From Paraescarpia echinospica (taxonomy: Eukaryota; Annelida; Polychaeta; Sabellida; Siboglinidae): DNA of 64,000 nt. Position numbers and translations under genes: made by a program. The stretch spans positions 35,635,559-35,699,558 of the forward strand of contig CM034534.1 of assembly GCA_020002185.1 (NCBI GenBank), in the 5' to 3' direction. Positions 1-14,000 of this stretch are shown in pieces. The number at the start of each line of letters is the position of its first letter. Within the stretch, counting starts at the first letter, position 1. The notes below the pieces were generated by a model that was not told where the DNA came from, did no database searches, and saw only the letters and a list, made by a program, of their open reading frames with translations.

Positions 1-338
1 GTCACTGGCGATGTTTATGCCAGAGTCGATCGCTAAGGAGGCCTCGCTCACTTCAACCACATCCCCGGCAACATTCCCCGCGACGTCCCTCACAATCCCC
101 ACAGCATCCATATCCCCTACGACGTTTCCCAAGTCCTCAACGTTCTCAGTGCCGTCCGCTGCTCGTTCTTCGGTTATCTGTTCACTAGCAGCTACACCGT
201 TGGTGTCCTCCAAAAATACATCTTCTGTTCTCTCCGCGAAACACTTCTTCCTGAGGTCGCGGATTCCCGCTAACGACATCATGCACATATGTCTAACAGT
301 TTGGCTTGGACCTGCGGTTGTTCCTTCTCCTGTTACGT
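1..338 (-). CDS. TMEM8-like copy 1, last coding exon (partial)
   Basis: The acceptor is ttgcag just right of 338. The exon starts with two bases that complete the Asp codon begun at the end of the previous exon. It encodes a hydrophilic, acidic cytoplasmic tail rich in E, D, V and G. The stop lies outside the window; the equivalent in copy 2 is at 35428. It differs from copy 2 by a few residues (for example K for N and A for S near [11 protein letters not shown]). An open plus-strand frame over the same bases is an antisense shadow. Confidence 0.75.
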
Positions 339-2056
339 CTGCAACAAGACATGGAGCTAGATTCGTCATGCTGGAAATACGTGAGCTTTCAAAACATATA
401 CGAAACAGAACTCATTTAGTTATAAATCTGAGTGATATAGTGATATTATACAATTAATATTCTTACTGACAATTGTTTACCCTCTTATCCTGTAATACCA
501 TAATCACTATTCGCAATATATTACACGAATTCCATCAATTTGCTTGCAGCCCATCACATGTAGCATGACAATAGGATGCTTTCACGACAAGACTATATTT
601 ATTGTACACATCTGAAAAAGGAGATCGTGCATAACGTGAAGTCTACTTCATTGTGTTCGTAGACATAGCAAAACAACTGCTTCAATTATTACGTACACCA
701 GGGAAGAGCAGGTGCACTGACCTGCTGCGGATTTCGAGCGGTTCGGCAGCAGCAGTGTAGTACACAGGGCGATACTAACGTGCCACGCGCTGTGCAAATA
801 CCTGTAGTTGGATTTCATCTCAAACAGACCATACCCCGTCACTGAAACCATTGCGAGCCCCAAACCGAGCAATAGGAAGCAGAGCCTTCGTCGATTTGGG
901 TAGCAATGGTGTCCTTTATAAAACCTGAAACACTGCATTGGTGATGTTCGGCTGTAGTTACATTGACGCGAGTAATGTCGATGAAACAATGATATAGCGA
1001 AAAAAGTGACACTGTCATGGCTGACCGTTGTATCGAGAGCTGTTGCACATGTACAAAGTTGTGGATAACAGATTATTTAATATTAACATATTATATGTGA
1101 CAATTTAGATTCGAATTGTTATCTGTCTCCTTACAGTACTTATTTTCGTATTGTTCGCATTGCGGATGTGAAGTACAATGAACAACAACAAGATTAGTGA
1201 ATAAAGAACTGAGACAACGCACCCACGAAGTTACCATGATGACGAACGTGACGAAGTTCGGAACGAGGAACACGTACAGGTCGGATCTGTTCCACTGTAC
1301 ACCCATTGTCAGTCCGAGAGCCACGGCTGTCAACACTGTCAGTCGACATTGTGGAGTCAATGCCGCCATTTCAATCATAGTCACGGAGAAAGAGTATATG
1401 GAGCCGAAGAAATCTCCGTGTAACAACACTTGGTATTCCAACATACAGTACGTGTACTTGGAGGTGACATCACATCTGTGGTAGATCTACAAGGAAAGAC
1501 AGCATACTTTACATGCATGATAGACGTAGATACATGGACAGTAGATATAAGCCACAGAACCAGACAGACGTCTGTCAAACATACACTCCACCACAAAGGA
1601 GCAGCGTACAAGGTACCACCTTGATCATTTCAAGGTGGAAACAGTTTAACAGTTGGGGAATGTATATCAAGTTGATATACATTCCCCAACTGATTGTAGC
1701 ATATATTATTACTCACAGTTGATATGATGCCTGTGAATGCGTAGACGACGGCAGCGCAGTGACACTGTTTGTAGAGAGCGACACAGGCGGCGGGTAGGAA
1801 GGCAACGTTACTCACGGTCAACAGTAACACCTCTCTCAGTTGGCCCCAGTCGCTGTCCGCTACACTGTCGTCAAGGCAACTGTATCCACGGTAACCTGTA
1901 TCATGAGAAGGAAAATAGTAGGTATGCATACATGCTCACTTGCATGTACACGTGTTCGTTACGAATGGATCTTTGCTGGCAAGAAGGAAGTGACTGTGTA
2001 TTGTGTATCTTTTTGCTGTAGATCAGATTTCTAGATTATAATTTGTTGTATTAACG

Positions 2057-2087
<31 letters not shown>

Positions 2088-5000
2088 AAATATATAAATA
2101 TAACATTTTTCGTCACAACAGAACGATTTAAATCATCTATACGTACGGGCCCAACATCTACAAATAGATAACGGAGCCTTGTCGCGATAGAAGATTGGGA
2201 AACAGAAGCCATTGCCGTTGCATTCTTCTTCAATGCAAGGACTGGTGCGGATGTCGTATTGGACGGAAATGGAAACAATGCATGGCTCAGGAACGAGCGT
2301 TCTGAAAGACACCATTAGATCGGGTTTACCTACATCGTGTTTGTGTGTGTTTGTTTGTATGTGTGTGTGTTTGTGTGTGTGTATTTGTGTGTGTGTGAAA
2401 GTTAACGAAAAACGGACAAAATGTGACTATTTCGATACAATAACTTCACATGGTTTCTTCCCTAAAATCACTTTGTCAACAAGACTGTCAGAATACCGAT
2501 TTTTGTATGTAATCTGTCTAGAGGATTCTTAAAATCCTCAGCTGGTATTCTTATAAGCAATATTTCTGAAAATTTTCCTTATTTTCTTTGTATTTTCGGA
2601 GAATTGATAAGCGATAAATGTATTATTGCAAATCAACTTATATCTTTTTTTAAAATAGAAATATTGGTCCAATTCTAGACTCTAAGTTAACTACAACTAG
2701 CGGTAAAAAATTATAAAGATTATTTGAAAAACCCAACACTTCACAACATCAGTTTTAAACCAATTGAAATAGATACTGTTGTCAGCATAATTGATCGCTT
2801 ACCTCCAAAATTAAATAAAATTGCGTAATAGATGGTATATCAACTAAAATATTAAAATTGATAAAACATGATATTAGCAAAGCAGTCACCCTAATTATAA
2901 ATCAATCCATAATGACTGGTATATTTCCAAACAAATAGAAAATTGCTAGTTATTCCCATTTTCAAAAAAGTTATAATTCCAACTTTGACAATTATTGTAT
3001 AATTTCAATCGTACCAGCTATTTGAAAAAGTTTTGAAAGGATGATGTCTTATCAAATACACGAATATTTCCATTCCAATATGTTATGTTGTAATAGACAA
3101 TACGGTTTTAGAAAGAAACATTCCATTGAATTTGCGACACTCGAAATTATGGATAGAATTATACAAGGGCTTGATAAATCGACTACGCCAATTAATATAT
3201 ACCTTGATTTATTAAAAGCATTTGACACAGTTCATCATAATATATTGTTACATAAATTAAATTACTATGGATTAAATGATACGGCACTTTAACTTTGTAG
3301 GAGTTATTTATACAATCGTAAACAATATGTAGACATTTAAAATGTTAAGTCTAAAGAAACAGTTATCACAATTGGCGTTCCACAAGGTAAAATTTTAGGA
3401 CCACTCTTGTTTGCTATATACGTCATTGACATAGCATTTTCGAATAACGTTTTTAAATTCGTGACCTATGCAGATGACACTATCCTTACTATTACACTAT
3501 GGTCAACTAACATTTCCGACGGCCAAAAGCAAAGTGTAAATATTAACAAAGAACTCACAAAGGTTAGAAATACACTTTCATTAAATACTCCAAAAACTAA
3601 AATAATAGGACTTCTAAATAAACTATGTAAATTAATATAAATTAATAAATAAATACGTTATTCCACACACAACTATGACATTCATAAACCTAACGCACGT
3701 AAACAAAATGACCTGCGTATGCTTAGAAGTAGTAAGGTAGGTGGTCCAGCGTTCACCGTTTCCGTTCCTGGTGCAAATCCCTATCTTTTAACATGGGATT
3801 TCCTGCATGGCGCTCCAAGGTTAGGGTAAGTTGGAGCCCCCGGGGAGGTCAAAGGTCAATGTCAAACTAGATGTAGGTCAATGCCAAGTACCCGGATGTA
3901 GGTCAAGGTCAAAGGTCAAATACCCGGATGTAGGTCAAGTGGCACCACCTGGCGGATTTTTAAAATTAAATTCCCTTGGCGGAATTTGTATTAACTTAAA
4001 CAGCGCCACATGGTGGAATTTTTATGAACTAAATATATGGACCAAAGTTCACTACTGCCAAAATTCGTGCTTCTTAGTTTGACTAGTAGCGCCACCTGGC
4101 GGAATATTTATAAACTAATTTCCCTCTGGCGGATATGTCAAAGACGTCATTAAATATGTCAGTGACGTCGCTAAATAGGCCATTGCGCATGCGCAATGGT
4201 GTCTTTTCTTATGTCCCATAGGTTGTCGACCACTTGTTTAGGTATAGGTCTCTCTTAGCCTTTCTCATGTTAAACGATAAAACTATTATCGTAAAGGTAT
4301 TCGACGACTTTAAAAAAAAAAATATATACCGAACAGCATTTGAATATGTCACACACAAGATTGCTTGAGCGTAGGCCGAGGCTCCGCAAAGGGACCGAGC
4401 CCTTATTTGGTTGACGATGACATGTCTAAAATGTGGGTTATAATAAGGCGTAATTTATATAATAAAAGGATTATAAATTCAGTGGAGGTCGTTTTATCTG
4501 AAGTAATGTAATTCGCGCTTCTTCTGTGAAAACCTTTCAAACAATATTCTATCATAAAAGCCCTAACTTGGCATGGGTAACCGACAACGACCTCGTATAT
4601 ACATACATAGAGACATACATAAACACAGACATAGAGACATACATACATACATACAGACCACCCAACATTAACCTTCAACATATAAGCATACCTTCAAATA
4701 CACTTTTAAACATACAACTTTGCAAACTTTCACTGACAAACGTTCAAAAAAACGTTCCAACATACTTTTAATCCTGTTTGCAAATTGGTTTGAACTGGTA
4801 TTCAATTCACAAGTCTGATCTTTTCTACAATTCGTACGTGTACTTAACCCATTAGACCCCGCGCGTCCGAAAGCGTCCGGGTGTTTTCTCCCCAGAGCGC
4901 CCGAAACCGTCCGGTGGAGATAAAGCATCTAGCGGTGGCCCCACCTTGCGGATACTTAAGTTATTAATACTGGCCGATTCCTTGACATCTGAGCTGTGAA

Positions 5001-8000
5001 TTGTGGGTATTTTCGACATGTGCTTGCATTGAAAAAAATTGAGTTTTTCGCGATAGAAGTTCGCCACCTATGGACCTTCAAAAATGGCGGCGCCTTGGAC
5101 ATCGAAGTTGTTTACTAATGACGAAATTTGCGCTATTATTTCGTAGGATGGGACATTTCTGACATAGAACTAAAGGTAAGTTGACATTACGTTCGAAAGG
5201 CAACTGAATGAGCGATAAAATGGATGACTTGGCCTTGGGTTTTGTTAATGTTTCGTTGTTCAAGTTTGGTCACCGTCTTTTAGGTTTTCGACACGGAGAC
5301 TGCTGTTTATTTTATGTTACTATATGAAAATGATGTTTTTTTTATTAGAATAAAAGGGTACGTATTCTAATTCAATTGTTCTAATAGTCAACATTTGGTT
5401 GTTTCAGGTGTCAATATGCTAGTGATCACAATCATGTCAACACTGACGAGTGACGTTGACGCGACACAGAAGCCATATGTAAAATGACAGCAACCAAGAT
5501 AGAAGACTTATAAAGCTGTGTTTGCTGTCTATACTTATACAAAGTGAACTGATTTACATTGTTTCATGTCTAAGCAAGGCACGGCAAGTTTAAATACACA
5601 GTAGAATGCATTTGATGTCAATAAAATGTATGATATTCCACTCTATACTATGTCTATAGTTGTCCAGAATATAAATTTTCTACGTTTGTCACCAATAAAT
5701 AACAACATATATTTAACCAACCAACACCACAGTCACATCGTTTTAAAGATAATTCAATGGACATCAAATTGAATAAAACTTGCAATTATAAAAAATCAAT
5801 AGTTTTGAAGATACAGCTTATAAACTGCTGGCACCCAGAAATGTTGAGATATGTGGCAGCAGCCTGGGGAACAGGGACACATGCCAATATAACTGGCTGG
5901 GGTCTAATGGGTTAATAATCTGAGGTCTGTGCTCGTTCAGCACACCCACGTGACCTTTCGGCACATTCACTAACTATATAAAAGCGGAGCTCTACCAGTC
6001 AAACCATCATTCGTATCACAACGACACCACGGCTAACATCATCATGTTGAAGATATAATATTACTGCCCTCGCGATACATCAGATTAGAGTGATATGATT
6101 CGAACGATCGCTACCGATGAGGAGTCCCTACCGACCCTGAGACAACTACCATCATCGCGAAGACCCTTCACCTGCCTGGACTGTGGGACATCGTTCACAC
6201 GGAAAGATAGTTGGAAGAGGCACATCACCAGCGGATGTTGTCCCCGTGTGAAAAAGAGGACGGCCGATGAAGCCAAGTTGTATACGCCAGTGGTGAGTCA
6301 TACTTTATATTGTTTTACTATATTCTTTCACCTAAAACCTCGTCCCCCGTGTCTATTCTTTCCCTAAAATGGCGTCCCTGTATATGTTTACTTCCGTCAA
6401 AATGTCGTCCACTGTGTCTTTACTTCCGCTAAAACTTCGCCCCGTTTTATACTTTATGATCATACAACTTGTCACCTTACTTCCTATCACGTCATTTCTT
6501 ATCATTGTTTCCTACCGGTCCTTGTATCACCTTAATCTAGCAACGGTGTACTATTCCAGTGCAATCTTTAATACTTTCTAATGTTATCGAAATATTCTTG
6601 CAGGTATACATTGAAGGTCCGCTACCACCAAAGCGGCAACGAATGGTCTCTGTGTCGACCGAGAAGATTAACGACAACAGAACATCATCGACACCAACTT
6701 CCGTTCCTAGCGACGTCACAACTACCCACGCTGTCAATGTCACAAATTCTACCCATGCTGCCAGTGTCGCAACTTTCGCTCCTGACTTTGCTGGTCCGAA
6801 CTTTACCATTGATTTCTCTGTGACCGAAATGAAGAAGACGCTTGCACGTCACATAGCATGCAGCATCTTTGAACTCTAAAGACGTCAGTGCCGTGGTTGC
6901 AAGATAGACCATCCTAGTCAATTTCATCACGATTGTATGTTATCTGATGACCTTCAAATTTCCATGTACTTTGACGAGGCTGTCGAGGTCATTAATTCAA
7001 CTGCAGTGGTGAAAGACTGTTTGAGTGTTTTGTTAGACGCAGGTGTGAAGCTATCCGACGTGACAGTCGAACAGTGTGCAATATCAATACTTGGTTGCAA
7101 GAAGTCGTTTCGAAACTGTGGCTAAACACTATGAAACAAATGGTTCTGACAGTAATGGAGGATGAGGTTGATTAAAGACTGGTTGACTGTCTGGAACAAT
7201 ACCGCAACCAAGTATACGAACCGACTTTGTTGGACCCACAAGGGCTCCTCGCCTTATGGCAGGCAAGACTGAAGTAGTGAGGTGTGGTATCGTCTTGTAC
7301 ACGATTAAACTTTGCAAGACTCTGTATTAATGTTCAGTTTCTGGTTCTTGCAATTATGGAGCGTGATATGTAAATACGTTTGTGTTGTACACGAATAAAA
7401 TGTGCAAACCTTATCTTGTCTTTTTCGTAGTGTAGTGCAAAGCATACGTTGGGAACCTTACTACTAGCCTTACACTTCACAACTAAAGAGACTATCCGTA
7501 TTGTCAACAGCAAGGATACCAAGGGCAGTGATCATACGGACAGGTATAGGAACATACATATACATAGATACATACATTCTGGACTTGTTTGTTTGTTGCG
7601 GGCATGAGCGTGCCCACCCTGTATGACGTCAACAAACTGCTATGCGCAGTAATTTTGTACGCTAGGTGATTTGGTCAAACAGGTAGTGATTTGGTTAGCC
7701 ATCGTTTTGAACTTGCGCGCTTGAATATAAATCCATCATTTGACGTCATGGTCAGTGAGTGACGTCGTGGTACGCGCAGTAATTTTGTGCACGATGTGAG
7801 TTGGTCAAACAGGTAGTGATTTGGTTAGCCATCGTTTTGAACGTGCGCGCAGAAATGTAATCCCACCATATGACGTCATGGTCAGTGACGTCATGGTACG
7901 CGTAGTAATTTTGTATGCGAGGTGAGTCGGTTAAACAGGTAGTGCTTTGGGGTTATCGCGTGGCATCCCTCCTCTTTCAGCCAAATAGACGGGTTATCGC

Positions 8001-11000
8001 GTGGCATAATAGACACGAGTTGCACAAACGAAACACTAAACATAGCCCAACACGTTGCACGAACCAAACTATAGACACGAGTTGCACAAACGAAACACTA
8101 AAGTTAGCCCAACAGGTTGCACGAATCAAACTATAGACACGAGTTGCACAAACGAAACACTAAACTTAGCCCAACAGGTTGCACAAATCAAACTATAGAC
8201 ACGAGTTGCACAAACGAAACACCAAACTTAACGGGTTACCGTGTGAGATTCCACCAATTTGGTGGAATTTCACCAGAATAGACCGGTTACCGTGTGAGAT
8301 TCCACCAATTTGGCGGAATTTCACCAGAATAGACAGGTTACCGTGTGAGATTCGACCAATTTGTCGGAATTTCACCAGAATAGACGGGTTAACGTGTGAG
8401 ATTCCACCAATTTGGCGGAATTTCACCAGAATAGACAGGTTACCGTGTGAGATTCGACCAATTTGGCGGAATTTCATCAGAATAGACGGGTTACCGTGTG
8501 AGATTCCACCAATTTGGCGGAATTTCACCAGAATAGACGGGTTACCGTGTGAGATTCCACCAATTTGGCGGAATTTCACCAGAATAGACGGGTTGCCGTG
8601 AGATTCCACCAATTTGGCGGAATTTCACCAGAATAGACGGGTTACCGTGTGAGATTCCACCAATTCGAGCGACAAGAAACAAACTTTTTGGACAAACGAA
8701 ACACCAAACACTTAGATCAACGAGCGACAAGAAAAGAACTTGTCGGACAAACGAAACACTTAGATCAACGAGCGACAAGAAACGAACTTGTCGGACAAAC
8801 GAAACACTTAGATCAACGAGGGCGGTTGTTCTCATGTTAAAGGATAGGTCATCTATCGGGTAAAAATATTTAATTAGGTTAGATAGAGAAAAAAGTTGGG
8901 GTTAAGCTCGCGAAAATTTAAACAACCCACAACTTTTTTCTCTATCTAACCTAATTAGATATTTTTACCCGATAGATGGCGCCATCATGTGCTGTAGTAC
9001 GACAATTATTCACTAGGGGGCGCTGCGCCGGAAGTGATGTCGTACCGGAAGTCACTTGACTGTCATGGCGGCCTCTACTAGGGTCGCTACACCGGAAGTA
9101 ACGTCGTACCGGAAGTTACTTGACTGTCATGACGGTCTCTACGGTTCCATCCTTCCCGGAAGTGTGTCGACGAATAGAGATATGTCATGGTCGGTAGATG
9201 GCGTTATTCTGAGTAGTTACATTGATGTCAGTTGGGTGCCATTGAATGTCGTCTGTCTCATGAACGTACGATACATCGAGTTGACGTTTAACATGGAGAA
9301 AATGACCTATCCTTTAACATGGGGACAACCCCCTATGGTCTACATGGAGAAAATGGCCTATCCTTTAACACGAGAACAACCTCCCTCGTTGATCTAAGTG
9401 TTTCGTTTGTCCGACAAGTTTGTTTCTTGTCGCTCGAATTGGTGGAATCTCACACGGTAACCCGTCTATTCTGGTGAAATTCCGCCAAATTGGTCGAATC
9501 TCACACGGTAACCTGTCTATTCTGGTGAAATTCCGCCAAATTTGTCGTATCTCACACGGTAACCCGTTAAGTTTGGTGTTTCGTTTGTGCAACTCGTGTC
9601 TATAGTTTGACTCGTGCAACCTGTTGGGCTAAGTTTGGTGTTTCGTTTGTGCAACTCGTGTCTATAGTTTGATTCGTGCAACCTGTTGGGCTAACTTTAG
9701 TGTTTCGTTTGTGCAACTCGTGTCTATGGTTTGATTCGTGCAACCTGTTGGGCTAACTTTAGTGTTTCGTTTGTGCAACTCGTGTCTATAGTTTGGTTCG
9801 TGCAACGTGTTGGGCTAAGTTTAGTGTTTCGTTTGTGCAACTCGTGTCTATTATGCCACGCGATAACCCGTCTATTTGCCTGGAAGAGGAGGGATGCCAT
9901 GCGATAACCCCAAAGCACTACCTGTTTAACCAACTCACCTCGCGTACAAAATTACTGCGTGTACCATGACGTCACTGACCATGACGTCACAAGGTGGGAT
10001 TACATTTCTGCGCGCACGTTCAAAACGATGGCTATCCACATCACTACCTGTTTGACCAACTAACATCGTGCACAAAATTACTGCGCGTACCATGACGTCA
10101 CTCACTGACCATGACGTCAAATGATGAAATTATATTCAAGCGCGCAAGTTCAAAACGATGGCTAACCAAATCACTACCTGTTTGACCAAATCACCTCGCG
10201 TACAAAATTACTGCGCATAGCAGTTTGATGACGTCATACAGGGTGCGCACGCTCACGCCCGCAACAAACAAACAAATCCAGAATGTATGTACCTATGTAT
10301 ATGTATGTCTCTATACCTGTCACTATGATCACTGCCCTTGGTATCCTTGCTGTTAACAATACGGATAGTCTCTTTAGTTGTGATGTGTAAGGCTATTAGT
10401 AAGGTTCCCAACGTATGCTTTGCATTACACTACGAAAAAAGACACAAGATAAGGTTTAAACATTTTATTCGTGTACAACACAAACGTATTTACATGTCAC
10501 GCTCCATAACTGCAAGAACCAGAAACTGAACATTAATACAGTCTTGCAAAGTTTAATCGTGTACAAAACGATAACACACCTCACTACTTCAGTCTTGCCT
10601 GCCATACGGCGAGGAGCCCTTGTGGGTCCAACAAAGTCGGTTCGGATACTTGATTGCGGTATTGTTCCAGACAGTCAACCAGTCTTTAATCAACCTCATC
10701 CTCCATTACTGTCAGAACCATTTGTTTCATAGTGTTTCGCCACTGTTTCGAAACGACTTCTTGCAACCAAGTATTGATATTACACACTGTTCGACTGTCA
10801 CGTCGGATAGCTTCACACCTGCGTCTAACAAAACACTCAAACAGTCTTTCACCACTGCAGTTGAATTAATGACCTCGACAGCCTCGTCAAAGTACATGGA
10901 AATTTGAATGTCATCAGATAACATACAATCGTGATGAAATTGACTAGGATGGTCTATCTTGCAACCACGGCACTGACGTCTTGAGAGTTCAAAGATGCTG

Positions 11001-14000
11001 CATGCTACGTGACGTGCAAGCGTCTTCTTCATTTCGGTAAAAGGGAAATCAATGGTAAAGTTCGGACCAGCAAAGTCAGGAGCGGAAGTTGCGACATTGG
11101 CAGCATGGGTAGAAGTTGTGACATTGACAGCGTGGGTAGTTGTGACGTCGTTAGGAACGGAAGTTTGTGTCGATGATATTCTATTGTCGTTAATCGTCTC
11201 TGTCGACACAGAGACCATTTGTTGCCGCTTTGATGGTAGCGGACCTTCAATGTAGTCCTGCAAGAATATTTAAATAACATTAAAAAATATTAAAGATTGC
11301 ATGGGAATAGTACACCGTTGCTAGAGTACGGTGATACAAGGACCGGTAGGAAACAATGATAAGAAGTGACGTGATAAGAAGTAAGGTGACAAGTTGTATG
11401 ATCATAAAGTATAAAACGGGGCGAAGTTTTAGCGGAAGTAAAGACACAGTGGACGACATTTTGACGGAAGTAAACATATACAGGGACGCCATTTTAGGGA
11501 AAGTATAGACACGGGGGACGAGGTTTTAGGGGAAAGAATATAGTAAAACAATATAAAGTATGACTCACCACTGGCGTATACAACTTGGCTTCATCGGCCG
11601 TCCTATTTTTCACACGGGGACAACATCCGCTGGTGATGTGCCTCTTCCAACTATCTTTCCGTGTGAACGATGTCCCACAGTCCAGGCAGGTGAAAGGTCT
11701 TCGCGGTGATGGTAGTTGTCTCGGGGTCGGTAGGGACTCCTCATCGGCAGCGATCGTTCGAATCATATCACTCGAGTCTGATGTATCGCGAGAGCAGTAA
11801 TATGATATCTTCAACATGATGATGTTAGCCGTGGAGTCGTTGTGATACGAATGATGGTCCGACTGGTAGAGCTCCGCGTTTATATAGTTAGTGAATGTGC
11901 CGAAAGGTCACGTGCGCTTGCCGAACGAGCACAGACCTCAGAATAGAAAGTACACGTACGAATTGCAGAAAAGATCAGACTTGTGAATCGAATACCAGTT
12001 CAAACCAATTTGCAAACAGGATTAAAAGTATGTTGGAACGTTTGTTTGAACGTTTGTCAGTGAAAGTTTGCAAAGTTGTATGTTTAAAAGTATATTTGAA
12101 GGTATGCTTATATGTTGAAGGTTAATGTTGGGTGGTCTGTATATATGTATGTATGTCTCTATGTCTGTGTTTATGTATGTCTCTATGTATGTATATACGA
12201 GGTTGTTGTCGGTTACCTATGCCAGGTTAGGGCTTTTATGATAGAATATTGTTTGAAAGGTTTATACCGAAAAAGCACGAATTTAGATACTACAGTATGA
12301 AAACAGATCAAAAACAATCCAATGTTAGTTTGTACACTTAACTGTTAACACAGTAAACTATATAAATACTGGTACACCCTGTCTGGAAGATTATTATGGT
12401 CATATACTGTTCATCATAACGCTTCACTTTGTTACGCGCCTGTTTTGAAAAAGAGGTTTGCAACCAATTTTTTATTCGATAAGTTTGGTGTCAAGGCCAC
12501 AAAGTCGATATCACTTGCACAGGGAGTATCACTTCAAAACACTTTGAAAGCAGGCTATCAACTGCACTAAATTTGGTAAGTACAAATTGCGTATGACAAA
12601 TACTGTTACATGACAAAGGGTTTGACCAAACTATTACACAGATAGCAGGTAGTTTGAGTAATTTACCAGATAAGTAACTGTTCTATAATTCCCTATGTTT
12701 TAACACAGGACAAATACACGGATGTTTTTCCAACACATAGAGCCTTGGGCTTGGTTACCGGTTCATACCAGTTTGCTTATAGCGTGATATGCCTGTAGTG
12801 TAGCGAACGATGATTTTCTCTGAAGGTCGTGATTGAATTTTCTAAAAAAGTTCTTACAAAGGATGGCTAACCAAATGACAATGATAGCTTTGACGTAATA
12901 CAGGGAGTGTGCGCTCGCGCCCGCAACAAACAAACAAGTCCAGATACGTCTCCAGGACACAGTAGCACACAGTAGCGTCGGTTTTGTAGTGTGTTGACAA
13001 AAGTACCAAAGAAACTTCTAGAATGAAATTTTACAGGGGAATTTGAACTCACTGTTGATTACATCACATGATAGGATTACCGTTCTTCGCGAAAGTTCAA
13101 AACAATGACTAAGCAAGTCACTATGATTATGACCTAATTGACCCGCGCACAAAATTACTGCGCGTACCATGACGTCACTGACCATGACGTCACATGGTGG
13201 GATTACATTTCTGCGCGCATGTTCAAAACGATGGCTAACCAAATCACTTCCTCTATAACCAACTCACCTCGCATACAAAATTACTGCGCGTAGCATTTTA
13301 TAGTTTAATGATGTCACTGCATCATGACGTCACATAGTGGGATTACATTACATACGCGCAAGTTCAAAACGCTGGCTAACCAAATCACTACCTATATAAC
13401 CAACTCACCTCGCATACAAAATTACTGCGCGTAGCAGTTTATAGTTTAATGATGTCACTGCATCATGACGTCACATGGTGGGATTACATTACATACGTGC
13501 AAGTTCAAAACGCTGGCTAACCAAATCACTACCTGTATAACCAACTCATCTCGCGTACAAAATTACTGCGCGTAGCAGTTTGATGACGTCATACAGGGTG
13601 CGCACGCTCACGCTCGCAACAAACAAACATGTCCAGACACGTCTCGAGTACGGGTTTTATAAGAGACACGAATTTAGGTACTAACGTATGGAAATGATTC
13701 CAAAGGTATAATTCCAAGATGGTCGCTCTGTTCGAAAAAACGAGGCTATAGGTTCTGATATAACATAGCCCTATATGTAGTCTACATTTCGTATACATTA
13801 ATTTAGATAAAACGCTGAATTTATAATCCTTTTATTATATAAATTACGCCTTATTGTAACACCACATTTTACACATGTCATCTTCAATCAAATAAGGATT
13901 CAGTCCCTTGGCGGAGTCTCGGCCTACGGGCCAAGCAATCTTGTGTGTGACATATTCAAATGCTGTTCGGTATATTTTATTTTTTCAAAAAGTCGTCGAA

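Noticed and set aside
1650..1692. microRNA precursor
   Set aside because: The stem is 21 bases but the loop is a single base, so it cannot fold like a normal precursor.
8179..8612. Long open frames on both strands with 17-residue repeats
   Set aside because: They follow from a stop-free 51-bp satellite whose length is a multiple of three. There is no start context, and the mirror arm and copy 2 have other lengths.
8230..8670. CRISPR-like array
   Set aside because: Units are contiguous near-identical repeats without unique spacers, in a eukaryotic transposon arm.
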